64,000 nucleotides of DNA from Streptosporangium sp. NBC_01755 (GTDB lineage: Bacteria > Actinomycetota > Actinomycetes > Streptosporangiales > Streptosporangiaceae): assembly GCF_035917995.1 (NCBI RefSeq), contig NZ_CP109131.1, positions 4,650,001 through 4,714,000 on the forward strand, given 5' to 3'. The notes below the pieces were generated by a model, which saw nothing but the letters and a program-made list of their open reading frames with translations, was not told where the DNA came from and searched no databases. The position numbers were made by a program, and so were the translations under genes. This document shows positions 8,758 through 17,001 of the stretch, piece after piece (positions within the stretch are counted from its first letter, which is position 1; each line of letters opens with the position of its first letter).

Positions 8758-10038
8758 ATGGACGCGATCAACGTCATCGTCACCAAGCGGGACGGCGGGG
8801 AGCTGTCGGCGGAGCAGATCGACTGGGTGATCGACGCCTACACCAAGGGCGTCGTCGCCGACGAGCAGATGTCCGCGCTCGCGATGGCGATCCTGCTCAA
8901 CGGTATGAACCGGCGGGAGATCGCCGAGTGGACCCAGGCCATGATCCGTTCCGGGGCGCGGATGGACTGGTCGGCGCTGCCGGGACCCACCACGGACAAG
9001 CACTCCACCGGCGGCGTCGGTGACAAGATCACGCTGCCGCTGGCTCCGCTGGTCGCCGCGTGCGGGGGGCACGTGCCCCAGCTGTCCGGCCGGGGGCTCG
9101 GCCACACCGGCGGCACCCTGGACAAGCTGGAGTCCATCCCCGGCTGGCAGGCGTCCCTGTCCAACGACGAGATGCTCGACGTGCTCGGCAAGGCCGGCGC
9201 GGTCATCTGCGCGGCGGGCGACGGGCTCGCCCCGGCCGACAAGAAGCTGTACGCGCTCCGCGACGTCACCGGTACGGTCGAGTCGATCCCGCTGATCGCC
9301 TCCTCGATCATGTCGAAGAAGATCGCGGAGGGTACCGGTGCGCTGGTGCTCGACGTCAAGGTCGGCTCCGGGGCCTTCATGAAGACTCCTGAGCGGGCCC
9401 GCGAGCTGGCCATGACCATGGTCGCGCTGGGCACCGACGCCGGAGTCAACACGGTCGCGCTGCTGACCGCCATGGACCGGCCGCTGGGCAGGGCCGTGGG
9501 CAACGCGCTGGAGGTCACCGAGTCGGTCGAGGTGCTCGCCGGAGGCGGGCCCGCCGACGTGGTCGAGCTGACCGTACGGCTGGCGCGGGAGATGCTTCAG
9601 GCGGCGGGCCTGTCCGGGGGCAAGGACCCCGAGCGGGCCCTCGCGGACGGCTCGGCGATGGACGCCTGGCGCCGGATGATCTCCGCTCAGGGGGGCGATC
9701 CGGACGCCCTGCTGCCCAGGGCCGCCGAGACCATGGAGGTCACCGCGCCCGCGTCCGGCGTGCTGTCCAGGCTCGACGCGTACGGCGTGGGCCTGGCGGC
9801 CTGGCGGCTCGGCGCGGGCCGGGAGCGCAAGGAGGACCCGGTGTCGTTCGGCGCGGGCATCGTGCTGCACGCCAAGCCGGGGGACCTCGTCCGTGAGGGG
9901 CAGCCGCTGATGACGCTGCACGCGGACGAGACCTTCCGCTTCGAGCGGGCACTCGCCGCCCTGGAGGGCGCCTACACCGTCGGGGAGAGCGCCGATCCGG
10001 ACCTGCTCCCCCTGGTGATCGACCGCATCACGGCCTGA
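8758..10038 (+). CDS. deoA: Thymidine (pyrimidine nucleoside) phosphorylase
   Basis: This 426-residue enzyme cleaves thymidine or uridine with phosphate to the base and (deoxy)ribose 1-phosphate. The family signature is present: GPTTDKHSTGGVGDK for phosphate binding, SGRGLGHTGGTLDKLE, and DVKVGSGAFMK. The C-terminal pyrimidine nucleoside phosphorylase domain (VSFGAGIVLHAKPGDLV) is also present. The start is ATG 8758 behind a GGGGGG tract, 2 nt after the cytidine deaminase stop, so the two genes are coupled. Confidence 0.95.
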   Translation: MDAINVIVTKRDGGELSAEQIDWVIDAYTKGVVADEQMSALAMAILLNGMNRREIAEWTQAMIRSGARMDWSALPGPTTDKHSTGGVGDKITLPLAPLVAACGGHVPQLSGRGLGHTGGTLDKLESIPGWQASLSNDEMLDVLGKAGAVICAAGDGLAPADKKLYALRDVTGTVESIPLIASSIMSKKIAEGTGALVLDVKVGSGAFMKTPERARELAMTMVALGTDAGVNTVALLTAMDRPLGRAVGNALEVTESVEVLAGGGPADVVELTVRLAREMLQAAGLSGGKDPERALADGSAMDAWRRMISAQGGDPDALLPRAAETMEVTAPASGVLSRLDAYGVGLAAWRLGAGRERKEDPVSFGAGIVLHAKPGDLVREGQPLMTLHADETFRFERALAALEGAYTVGESADPDLLPLVIDRITA

Positions 10039-10042
10039 CGGT

Positions 10043-10276
10043 TTGGCCGCCCGGCCGCCGAACCGAGTCAGGTTCGTGTTCACCGACGACCGAGCCCGGG
10101 CCACATACCCCGATTGGGACCACATCGCCGACGAGCAGGGACTGGCCTCCGGCCTGCTCAACCGCCGGATACCGGGGCCCGGCGGCGGCATCCCCGCTGC
10201 CTCCGCACCGCTCGCCCCGACTTCACGGCCGTGTGCCGCGAATCGCCGCGGGTCTTACCATGATCGCGGTACTTGA
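10043..10276 (+). pseudogene. Fragment resembling an MmyB-type regulator ligand domain
   Basis: The segment RVRFVFTDDRARATYPDWDHIADE resembles the RYVFLDPRAR-x-PDW motif of the C-terminal MmyB-like domain in actinobacterial XRE regulators. No HTH precedes it, and the sequence after GLLNRRIPG looks non-coding. I read it as a short remnant. The frame is open for 77 codons, so a small expressed protein cannot be excluded. Confidence 0.35.
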
Positions 10277-10379
10277 CTCGCCCTTCGACAAGCTGTCAGG
10301 ATCTTCTCGGGGCGCATGTGGACGGCAGAGGGTGAACCTCTCCGGAGACCTGGGCATCTAACGGGGCAGGAGGCTCAAC

Positions 10380-10973
10380 ATGAACCGCACCCTCGTTTCC
10401 CTCGCGCTCGTCCCCCTCTTCCTGCTGGCCGGTTGCGGCTCGGCCACCCAGACCGCGCCCCCGTCCACCGGGGCCCCGGCGGCCACGGCCCCGGTGGTCA
10501 CGCCGACCGCCACGCCCTCCGCCGCGCCGGCCGAGTTGCAGCCCCCGATGAGCACCAAGGAGATCAAGGTCGACCGCGCCGCCGGCACCCCGCCGACGGT
10601 CACCGGGGCCCGGTTCGCCCAGCATCAGGGGTTCGACCGCGTAGTGATCGACCTCAAGGGAGACCTGCCCGGCTACACGGTGCGGTGGGTGCCCGAGCTC
10701 GTCCAGGACGGCTCCGGCGACCGGGTCGACGTCAAGGGCGGTGCCTACCTCCAGCTGACGATGAACCCCGCCGTCGCGCACACCGAGGCGGGCAAGACGA
10801 CCTGGACGGGCGGGCCGGTGTTCCAGGCGCAGCTCGGCAACGTCCAGCACGTGGTCAAGACGGGCGACTTCGAGGCCGTGGTGAGCGTGGGCATCGTCCT
10901 CGACCGCAGGGCGCCGTTCCGGGTGCTGGAGCAGAAGAGCCCGAACCGGCTGGTCATCGACGTCGCGAACTGA
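10380..10973 (+). CDS. AMIN-like domain lipoprotein
   Basis: This 197-residue secreted lipoprotein starts at an ATG behind AGGAGG. The signal peptide ends in lipobox LAGC with Cys19. A Pro/Thr/Ala linker to about residue 55 is followed by one domain (VTGARFAQHQGFDRVVIDLKG ... PNRLVIDV) that matches the AMIN-like beta-sandwich common in actinobacterial lipoproteins. A cell-wall or envelope role is inferred from the fold only. It stands alone between the salvage operon and the cupin gene. Confidence 0.78.
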   Translation: MNRTLVSLALVPLFLLAGCGSATQTAPPSTGAPAATAPVVTPTATPSAAPAELQPPMSTKEIKVDRAAGTPPTVTGARFAQHQGFDRVVIDLKGDLPGYTVRWVPELVQDGSGDRVDVKGGAYLQLTMNPAVAHTEAGKTTWTGGPVFQAQLGNVQHVVKTGDFEAVVSVGIVLDRRAPFRVLEQKSPNRLVIDVAN

Positions 10974-11011
10974 GAGGCGCCGCACCCCGAGACCAGTGAC
11001 AGACTGGTCTG

Positions 11012-11365
11012 ATGGTACGCAAAATCGACAGCGCGACGCGGATTCCCGTTCCGGGGGGCAAGACGATCGACGAATACGTCGGCCGGGTCAACAGCGGCGA
11101 CGATCGGATCTCGATCGCACGCATGATCGCCCCAGCGGGGTGGGAGGAGCCCGCCCAGACCCCGGAGTTCGCCGAGTACACCCTGGTGCTCAGCGGAACG
11201 GTCGTCGTGGAGCACGACGGGGGCACCACCGAGGTCGGCGCGGGGCAGGTGTTCACGTGCGAGCCGGGGGAGCGGATCCGCTACAGCTCGGGCCCCGACG
11301 GCGCCGAATACGTCGCCGTCTGCCTGCCCGCCTTCTCTCCCGAGACCGCCAACCGCGACGACTAG
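11012..11365 (+). CDS. Cupin-domain protein
   Basis: This 117-residue protein is a single small beta-barrel cupin. EYTLVLSGTVVVEHDG and AGQVFTCEPGERIRY correspond to the two cupin motifs; the usual metal-ligand histidines of motif 1 are mostly absent, so catalytic activity is uncertain. It lies 38 bases after the AMIN-like lipoprotein gene and 178 bases before adenosine deaminase. Its substrate is unknown. Confidence 0.75.
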   Translation: MVRKIDSATRIPVPGGKTIDEYVGRVNSGDDRISIARMIAPAGWEEPAQTPEFAEYTLVLSGTVVVEHDGGTTEVGAGQVFTCEPGERIRYSSGPDGAEYVAVCLPAFSPETANRDD

Positions 11366-11543
11366 CCGCCCGTACGACGTCGACCAGGTCCGCGGCTCCG
11401 GGACCCTCGGCCATGCCAGAGCCGAGGGTCCCGGCCCTTACGCGCGATGGGCCGGTCGTGAACACGTCACCCGAAACACGCGGGACCGCGCCGCACCCCG
11501 TCCCCGTGACTAAAGTCGAGGTCTCCCCGCTGGAAGGATGTAG

Positions 11544-12623
11544 ATGAGTCAGCTACCCACTTTTGAGCAGATCCGTCTGGCTCCGAAGGTGTTGCTCCAC
11601 GACCACCTCGACGGAGGGCTCCGGCCGGAGACCATCATCGAGCTGGCCCGCGACTCCGGCTACGACAGGTTGCCGACGACCGACGCCGACAGCCTGCGCG
11701 CCTGGTTCAGGGAGGCCGCCGACTCCGGCTCGCTGGTGCGCTACCTGGAGACCTTCGACCACACGGTCGGCGTCATGCAGACGCGCGAGTCGCTGGTCAG
11801 GGTCGCCGCCGAGTGTGCCGAGGACCTGGCCGACGACGGCATCGTCTACGCCGAGGTGCGTTACGCGCCCGAGCAGCACACCTCCAGGGGGCTGAGCCTC
11901 GAAGAGGTCATCGAGGCGGTGCAGGAGGGTTTCAGGGCCGGTTCCAAGGGGCGGGGCATCCGGGTGGGCACCCTGCTCACCGCCATGCGCCACCAGGCCA
12001 GGTCCATGGAGATCGCCGAGCTGGCGGTCCGCTACCGCGACGCCGGGGTGGCCGGGTTCGACATCGCCGGCGCGGAGGCGGGCTACCCTCCCACCCGTCA
12101 TCTCGACGCCTTCGAATACCTCCAGCGGGAGAACGCCCACTTCACCATCCACGCCGGTGAGGCCTTCGGCCTGCCGTCGATCTGGCAGGCGATCCAGTGG
12201 TGCGGCGCGGACCGGCTCGGCCACGGCGTCCGGATCATCGACGACATCTCCGTCTCCGATGACGGCGAGCCCAAGCTGGGCCGCCTGGCGGCCTACGTCC
12301 GGGACAAGCGCATCCCGCTGGAGATGTGCCCGACCTCCAACCTGCAGACCGGTGCGGCGGCCTCCATCGCCGAGCACCCGATCGGCCTGCTGCGTCGGCT
12401 GAACTTCCGGGTGACCGTCAACACCGACAACCGGTTGATGAGCGGTACGAGCCTCTCCGAGGAGTTCGCCAAGCTGTCGGAGGCGTTCGGCTACGACTGG
12501 GACGACATGCTGTGGTTCACGGTCAACGCCATGAAGTCCGCGTTCCTGCCGTTCGACGAGCGCCTGGCGCTCATCAACGGCGTCATCAAGCCCGGTTTCG
12601 CGCGCCTCAAGTGGCAGGCGTGA
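11544..12623 (+). CDS. add: Adenosine deaminase
   Basis: This 359-residue enzyme deaminates adenosine and deoxyadenosine to inosine and deoxyinosine. All zinc and catalytic motifs are present: [10 protein letters not shown] with His19 and His21, HAGE near residue 203, [19 protein letters not shown], and [12 protein letters not shown] with the zinc Asp near residue 293. The ATG follows GGAAGGA. With cdd, deoA and the purine nucleoside phosphorylase nearby it completes a salvage set. Confidence 0.95.
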   Translation: MSQLPTFEQIRLAPKVLLHDHLDGGLRPETIIELARDSGYDRLPTTDADSLRAWFREAADSGSLVRYLETFDHTVGVMQTRESLVRVAAECAEDLADDGIVYAEVRYAPEQHTSRGLSLEEVIEAVQEGFRAGSKGRGIRVGTLLTAMRHQARSMEIAELAVRYRDAGVAGFDIAGAEAGYPPTRHLDAFEYLQRENAHFTIHAGEAFGLPSIWQAIQWCGADRLGHGVRIIDDISVSDDGEPKLGRLAAYVRDKRIPLEMCPTSNLQTGAAASIAEHPIGLLRRLNFRVTVNTDNRLMSGTSLSEEFAKLSEAFGYDWDDMLWFTVNAMKSAFLPFDERLALINGVIKPGFARLKWQA

Positions 12624-12656
12624 CCGGGCTCGTACGAGTGAAGTGAGCCTTCTCCC

Positions 12657-13406
12657 ATGAAGCAGGTGTTCCGCTCCAACCTCGCGATGATCGTCGGCTG
12701 GCTCTGGATGGTGTTCGCCGCGTACAACGCGGTGGACCTGGTCGTCCGCTACAACGGCCGTCCCTCGATGGTCGCCGCGGCGGTGCTGGGGGTGCTGACC
12801 GCGCTGGTCTTCGTCACCTGCCTGCGCCCGGTGATCGTCATGTCCGAGGAGGGGGTGCTGGTCCGCAACCCGCTGCGGAACGCCTTCGTACCCTGGAGCG
12901 GAGTGGACGAGGTCACGGTCTCGCACTCGATCACGATCACCTCCGGCGGCCGGAGCGTCCGCTGCTGGGCGCCGCAGACCTCGGCCCGCGAGCGGGCGGC
13001 GGCCGCGCGCAAGGGAAGGCCCGCGCCCGCCCGGGGTCGCTTCAGGACCGAGCCGGTCCGTTCGAAGGCCGAGCAGGCTGCTGACGAGGCGATGGCGGGC
13101 AAGACGCACGCCGACTGGGTGGCCGAGCAGATCACCGAACGCGCCGAGGCCGCCCAGCGGACGGCCTCCGTGGCCGGGACCGCGGCAGTGCCCGAGACCG
13201 AGACCGAGAACGGGACCGGGACCGCGGCAGTGACCGAGAACGGAACCGGGAACGGGGCTGCGGCAGTGACCGGGTCCGAGACCGGGACCGAGAACGGGTC
13301 CGAGACCGGAACCGGGAATGACGGGCTCAAAGTCACCTGGGCGCCGAGTGCCCTGGTCGCCCTGGTGCTCGCGCTCGCTCTCGTGGTCGCCGCCTTCGTC
13401 GCCTGA
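12657..13406 (+). CDS. Membrane protein with PH-like domain
   Basis: This 249-residue protein has two N-terminal transmembrane segments (residues about 8-25 and 39-58). A bacterial PH-like segment follows (VIVMSEEGVLVRNPLRNAFVPWSGVDEVTV), then a charged region, a repetitive Glu/Thr/Gly/Asn stretch encoded by near-repeats around 13190-13315, and a final transmembrane helix. The PH-domain family is common next to actinobacterial envelope genes. Its function is unknown. Confidence 0.75.
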   Translation: MKQVFRSNLAMIVGWLWMVFAAYNAVDLVVRYNGRPSMVAAAVLGVLTALVFVTCLRPVIVMSEEGVLVRNPLRNAFVPWSGVDEVTVSHSITITSGGRSVRCWAPQTSARERAAAARKGRPAPARGRFRTEPVRSKAEQAADEAMAGKTHADWVAEQITERAEAAQRTASVAGTAAVPETETENGTGTAAVTENGTGNGAAAVTGSETGTENGSETGTGNDGLKVTWAPSALVALVLALALVVAAFVA

Positions 13407-13494
13407 CGGCTCCTCCCGCGGCCGTTGAAGGCCGCTCACTGAGCGGGCCGAGGCGCCGGAGGGGCGGCCGTTCCGGCCTGTCCCGATACGTCGC

Positions 13495-13717
13495 AACCGG
13501 CGGGCCGTCCATCCTGGTGCCTTCGTGACCGGCGGGCCGTCTGTCGTGGTGCTTTCGTGACCGGCGGGCCGTCTGTCGTGGTGCTTTCGTGACCGACGGT
13601 CCGTCTGTCGCGGTGCTCCGCAGCCGGTAGACCGCGCGTCCCGATGCTTCGAACCCGGTGGACCACCCGCCGCGGTGCTCCGCGAGCGGTGCGTCGCCCG
13701 TCTTGGTGCTCGAATAC
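13495..13717. repeat. Seven degenerate 32-bp tandem repeats
   Basis: Units start at 13495, 13527, 13559, 13591, 13623, 13654 and 13686. Units two and three are identical (GACCGGCGGGCCGTCTGTCG and on); the outer ones drift. They fill the gap between the PH-domain gene and the iron-box promoter. An open frame crosses them on the minus strand but looks like low-complexity shadow. Confidence 0.85.
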
Positions 13718-13787
13718 CGCCCGAGGAGGATATGGGCGTTTCATCCTTTTTCTGGCCGTATATCTTGACGCTCAGAGGGCGGCCTGA

Positions 13788-13829
13788 TTAGGTTAGGCTT
13801 GCCTAATTGAGTTTAGGCTTACCTTAACT
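13788..13829 (+). promoter_or_regulatory. Two iron boxes (IdeR/DmdR1-type operators)
   Basis: TTAGGTTAGGCTTGCCTAA at 13788-13806 matches the IdeR/DmdR1 iron-box consensus TTAGGTTAGGCTAACCTAA at 17 of 19 positions. A second, weaker copy (TTAGGCTTACCTTAA) lies at 13813-13827. They precede the heme-type uptake operon, so iron-bound repressor should silence it when iron is plentiful. Confidence 0.88.
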
Positions 13830-14017
13830 TTTAAGTGAGATGACCCGGAAGTCGTACTTCTGGAACGTGTCAAGGCGCCTATCTGCCGGCGGCCCGCCGA
13901 GTTCGCGGGTTTCCCGGCCGAGCTGCCGCTCGACGACGGTGGCGTCACGTTCCGCGGTACGGCGGACATCGGGGTCGGCGAGTCCGTCGATGTGCGGGCC
14001 CGCGGGAAGGCAGAAGC
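13830..14017 (+). other. Leader between iron boxes and hmuT-like gene
   Basis: A frame open from about 13838 to the TGA at 14019 reads ...EVVLLERVKAP... and ends RGTADIGVGESVDVRARG-KAEA. It overlaps the next start by ATGA but has no ATG or GTG start. It may be a degenerate upstream gene or simply leader sequence; I do not assign a function. Confidence 0.3.
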
Positions 14018-14995
14018 ATGAAGCGCGGTTTGATCGCCCTACTGGCTGTGGGAACGGTCGTCCTGGCCGGGTGCGGGAGCACGGCGGAGACCTCGGCGGA
14101 AGCCGCACCCGAGACATCGGCCCCGGCTGCCTCGACTGCCCCCGCGGCCCAGGGGCTTCCGGTGACCGTGCAGTCCGCAGACGGATCCAGCGTCGAGGTC
14201 AAGGACGCTTCAAAGATCATCCCGCTGACCAGCGACGTGGCCGAGATCGTGTTCGCGCTGGGCCTGGCCGACCGGGTCGTGGGCGTGGACCTGTCCGCGA
14301 TGGGGCTGCCCGAGGCGCGGCAGAAGCCGCAGATCGGCTACCAGCGCGCGCTGGCCGCCGAGGGCATCCTCTCGCTCAAGCCGACCGTGCTACTCGGCAC
14401 CGAGGAGGCCGGCCCGCCGCCGGTCATCGAGCAGCTCAAGGGGGCCGGGATCCCTGTCGTCATGGTGCCCTCCGGCGCCGGCGGCGTGGACGAGGTCCCC
14501 GCCAAGATCGAGCTCATCGGCAAGGCGCTAGGTGTGCCGGACAAGGGCGCCGAGCTGGCGGCCAAGACCAAGTCCGAGATCGACGCGGCCAGGGCCAAGG
14601 CGGCGGCCGCGGGCACGGAGAAGCCCCGGGTCGCTTTCCTCTACCTGCGCGGCCAGTCCAAGACCTACCAGATCGGCGGCACGGGCACCCGCGCCGACGC
14701 CATGATCGCCGCCGCCGGGGCCGAGGACGCGGGCACCGGCGCCGGCGTCCAGGGATACAAGCCGATCACCGCCGAGGCCATGGTGAAGGCCGCCCCCGAC
14801 CACATCCTGGTGATGAAGATGGGCCTGGAGTCGGTCGGCGGCGTGGACGGCCTGCTCAAGCTGCCCGGCGTCGCCGAAACCCCGGCCGGCAAGAACAAGC
14901 GGATCGTGTCGCTGGACGACCTGGAACTGCTCGGTATGGGCCCGCGCACCGGGCAGGCCATCGGCAAGCTCGTCACGGCCTTCCAGGCGAAGTGA
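14018..14995 (+). CDS. hmuT: Heme-type ABC transporter binding lipoprotein
   Basis: This 325-residue lipoprotein has a signal peptide with lipobox LAGC (Cys19), a Ser/Ala/Pro linker and a class III periplasmic-binding fold (SKIIPLTSDVAEIVFALGL at the start, LSLKPTVLLGTEE in the middle). The TYQIGGTGTRADAMI and NKRIVSLDDLELLGMGPR segments are characteristic of hemin-binding HmuT-type proteins rather than hydroxamate siderophore binders. The substrate is therefore probably heme, by family resemblance. Its stop overlaps the permease start by 3 nt, and two iron boxes lie upstream. Confidence 0.85.
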   Translation: MKRGLIALLAVGTVVLAGCGSTAETSAEAAPETSAPAASTAPAAQGLPVTVQSADGSSVEVKDASKIIPLTSDVAEIVFALGLADRVVGVDLSAMGLPEARQKPQIGYQRALAAEGILSLKPTVLLGTEEAGPPPVIEQLKGAGIPVVMVPSGAGGVDEVPAKIELIGKALGVPDKGAELAAKTKSEIDAARAKAAAAGTEKPRVAFLYLRGQSKTYQIGGTGTRADAMIAAAGAEDAGTGAGVQGYKPITAEAMVKAAPDHILVMKMGLESVGGVDGLLKLPGVAETPAGKNKRIVSLDDLELLGMGPRTGQAIGKLVTAFQAK

Positions 14996-16101
14996 ACCCC
15001 GCACAGACCGTGGCGGAGGCGTCCCACAGCGCACCCGCCGCCGCCCGCGGCCAGACCGGGGGGACGCCGGCGCGGCCGTCCACACCCCGATCCGGCCGCG
15101 TGGTGCTCAGGAAGGCGCTGATCCCCGCCCTGGCGGTGCTGCTCGCCACGCTCTGCGTCGCGTCGGCGGGGATCGGCGCCGTCCCGGTCCCCCTCGGGGA
15201 GGTGGCCGCCTCGGTCTTCGGTGGCTCGGGACCGCACGACGCGGTGCTCTGGCAGATCCGCTTCCCGCGCGTGGTGCTCTCCGTGCTCATCGGGGCCGCG
15301 CTCGGCGTCGCCGGGGCCGCCATGCAGGGCGTCTTCGGCAACCCGCTCGCCGAACCCGGCGTCATCGGCGTCTCCTCCGGCGCGGCCGTCGGTGCGATCG
15401 GCGCGATCGTGCTGGGCGTGAGCGCCTTCGGGGAGTGGTCGGTGACCGTGGCCGCCTTCCTCGGCGGTCTGATCGCCACCTTCGCCGTCTACCTGCTCTC
15501 CCGGTCCGGAGGCAGGACCGAGGTGGTCACCCTGGTCCTCACCGGTATCGCGATCAATGCCGTCGCCGGGGCGATCGTCGGCCTGCTGACCTTCCTGGCC
15601 GACGACGCCGAGCTCCGCTCGATCTCCTTCTGGAGCCTGGGCAGCATCGGCGGCGCGACCTGGCCGGTGGTCGCGGCGGTCGCCCCGTTCACCGCGGCGG
15701 GGCTGGTGCTGATCCCCTTCTTCGCGCGAGCGCTGGACGTGCTGGCGCTGGGGGAGCGCGGGGCCCGGCACCTGGGAGTGGACACCGAGCGGGTCCGCGT
15801 CGGGGTGATCCTGCTGGCCGCGCTGCTGACCGGCGCCGCCGTCGCGGCCGCCGGGATCATTGGCTTCGTCGGCCTGGTCGTCCCGCACCTCATCCGGCTG
15901 GCCGCCGGGCCGGGGCACCGCGTCCTGCTGCCCGCCTCGGCGTTAGCCGGAGCCGTCGTGCTGCTCGCGGCCGACCTGGCGGCCCGGACGCTGGCGATCC
16001 CCGCCGAACTGCCGATCGGCGTGCTCACCGCGCTCATCGGCGGCCCGTTCTTCCTCTGGCTGCTCCGCCGTACCCGATCCCAGCAGGGAGGATGGGCATG
16101 A
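14992..16101 (+). CDS. hmuU: Heme-type ABC transporter permease (FecCD family)
   Basis: This 369-residue FecCD permease has about nine or ten transmembrane helices. Conserved segments are RFPRVVLSVLIGAALGVAGA, the QGVFGNPLAEPGVIGVSSGA loop, and GFVGLVVPHLIRLAAGPGHR, which docks the ATPase. GTG 14992 overlaps the preceding stop and gives a polar 40-residue N-terminal tail; a later GTG near 15101 would remove most of that tail. The start codon of hmuV overlaps its stop as ATGA. Confidence 0.9.
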   Translation: MNPAQTVAEASHSAPAAARGQTGGTPARPSTPRSGRVVLRKALIPALAVLLATLCVASAGIGAVPVPLGEVAASVFGGSGPHDAVLWQIRFPRVVLSVLIGAALGVAGAAMQGVFGNPLAEPGVIGVSSGAAVGAIGAIVLGVSAFGEWSVTVAAFLGGLIATFAVYLLSRSGGRTEVVTLVLTGIAINAVAGAIVGLLTFLADDAELRSISFWSLGSIGGATWPVVAAVAPFTAAGLVLIPFFARALDVLALGERGARHLGVDTERVRVGVILLAALLTGAAVAAAGIIGFVGLVVPHLIRLAAGPGHRVLLPASALAGAVVLLAADLAARTLAIPAELPIGVLTALIGGPFFLWLLRRTRSQQGGWA

Positions 16102-16853
16102 TCGACGTTTCCGGGGTGTCCCTCACCGCAGGCTCCGCCCGGCTGCTCGACGACGTGTCGCTGCGGGTGGCGCCCGGCGAACTGGTGGCGATCGCCGGGC
16201 CGAACGGCGCAGGCAAGTCATCGCTGCTGTCCGTCCTGGCCGGGGACGTGCCCGCGACACACGGCGCGGTCACCCTGGCTGGCCGGCCGGTGCGCGCGCT
16301 GCGCCCGGCCGCGCTGGCGCGGCTGCGCGCGGTGCTGCCGCAGCGGGTCACGCTGGCCTTCCCGTTCACCGTCGCCGAGGTGGTCGCCATGGGCCTGTAC
16401 GGCTCCCGCCGTCCCGCCCACGAGGAGGAGGAGATCCTCGCCCGGGCCATGGAGGTGACCGACGTCGCGCACCTGGCCGGGCGGACCTACCCCACCCTGT
16501 CGGGCGGTGAGCAGGCCCGGGTCTCACTGGCCCGGGTCCTGGTCCAGAGTGCCCCGATCCTGCTGCTGGACGAGCCGACCGCGGCCCTGGACCTGCGCCA
16601 CCAGGAGCAGGTCATGTGCGTCGCCCGTGAGCGGGCGGCGGCGGGGGACGCGGTGGTGGTCGTCCTGCACGACCTCAACCTCGCCGCCGCCTACGCCGGC
16701 CGGGTGCTGGTCATGTCCGGCGGGCGGCTCGTCGCCGACGGCTCCCCGGACCGGGTCCTGGCCTCGGAGACCCTCAGCGAGGTGTACGGCTGCGCCATCG
16801 ACGTCCACCGGAACGGCAGCGCGCTGCTGGTCGCCCCCCGCCGCGCCGTCTGA
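16098..16853 (+). CDS. hmuV: Heme-type ABC transporter ATPase
   Basis: This 251-residue ATPase has Walker A GPNGAGKSS, signature LSGGEQARV, Walker B ILLLDEPTAALD and H-loop VLHDLN, all intact. ATG 16098 was preferred over ATG 16092 because AGGGAGG sits 6 nt upstream of it and too close to the other. It is the last gene of the iron-box operon hmuTUV-like. Confidence 0.92.
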   Translation: MIDVSGVSLTAGSARLLDDVSLRVAPGELVAIAGPNGAGKSSLLSVLAGDVPATHGAVTLAGRPVRALRPAALARLRAVLPQRVTLAFPFTVAEVVAMGLYGSRRPAHEEEEILARAMEVTDVAHLAGRTYPTLSGGEQARVSLARVLVQSAPILLLDEPTAALDLRHQEQVMCVARERAAAGDAVVVVLHDLNLAAAYAGRVLVMSGGRLVADGSPDRVLASETLSEVYGCAIDVHRNGSALLVAPRRAV

Positions 16854-16907
16854 CCCCGGCCCGTGAACCGGATGGCCGACCCCGGCCCCCGGCCTGTCGC
16901 GCCTGGC

Positions 16908-17001
16908 GGCTACTGTCCCGCCGTCAGGCCGAGGACGTCGGCCAGGCCCGACTGCGGCTACTGTCCTGCTGTCAGGCCGAGGACGTCGGCCAGGCCCGAC
17001 T
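16908..17001 (-). repeat. 48-bp tandem duplication of a gene 3' end
   Basis: Bases 16908-16953 repeat 16956-17001 with two mismatches. The right copy is the last 15 codons and stop of the phospho-sugar mutase gene; the left copy is an extra end with its own in-frame TAG. The two copies differ at synonymous positions (ACA-GCA versus ACG-GCG). Confidence 0.92.
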
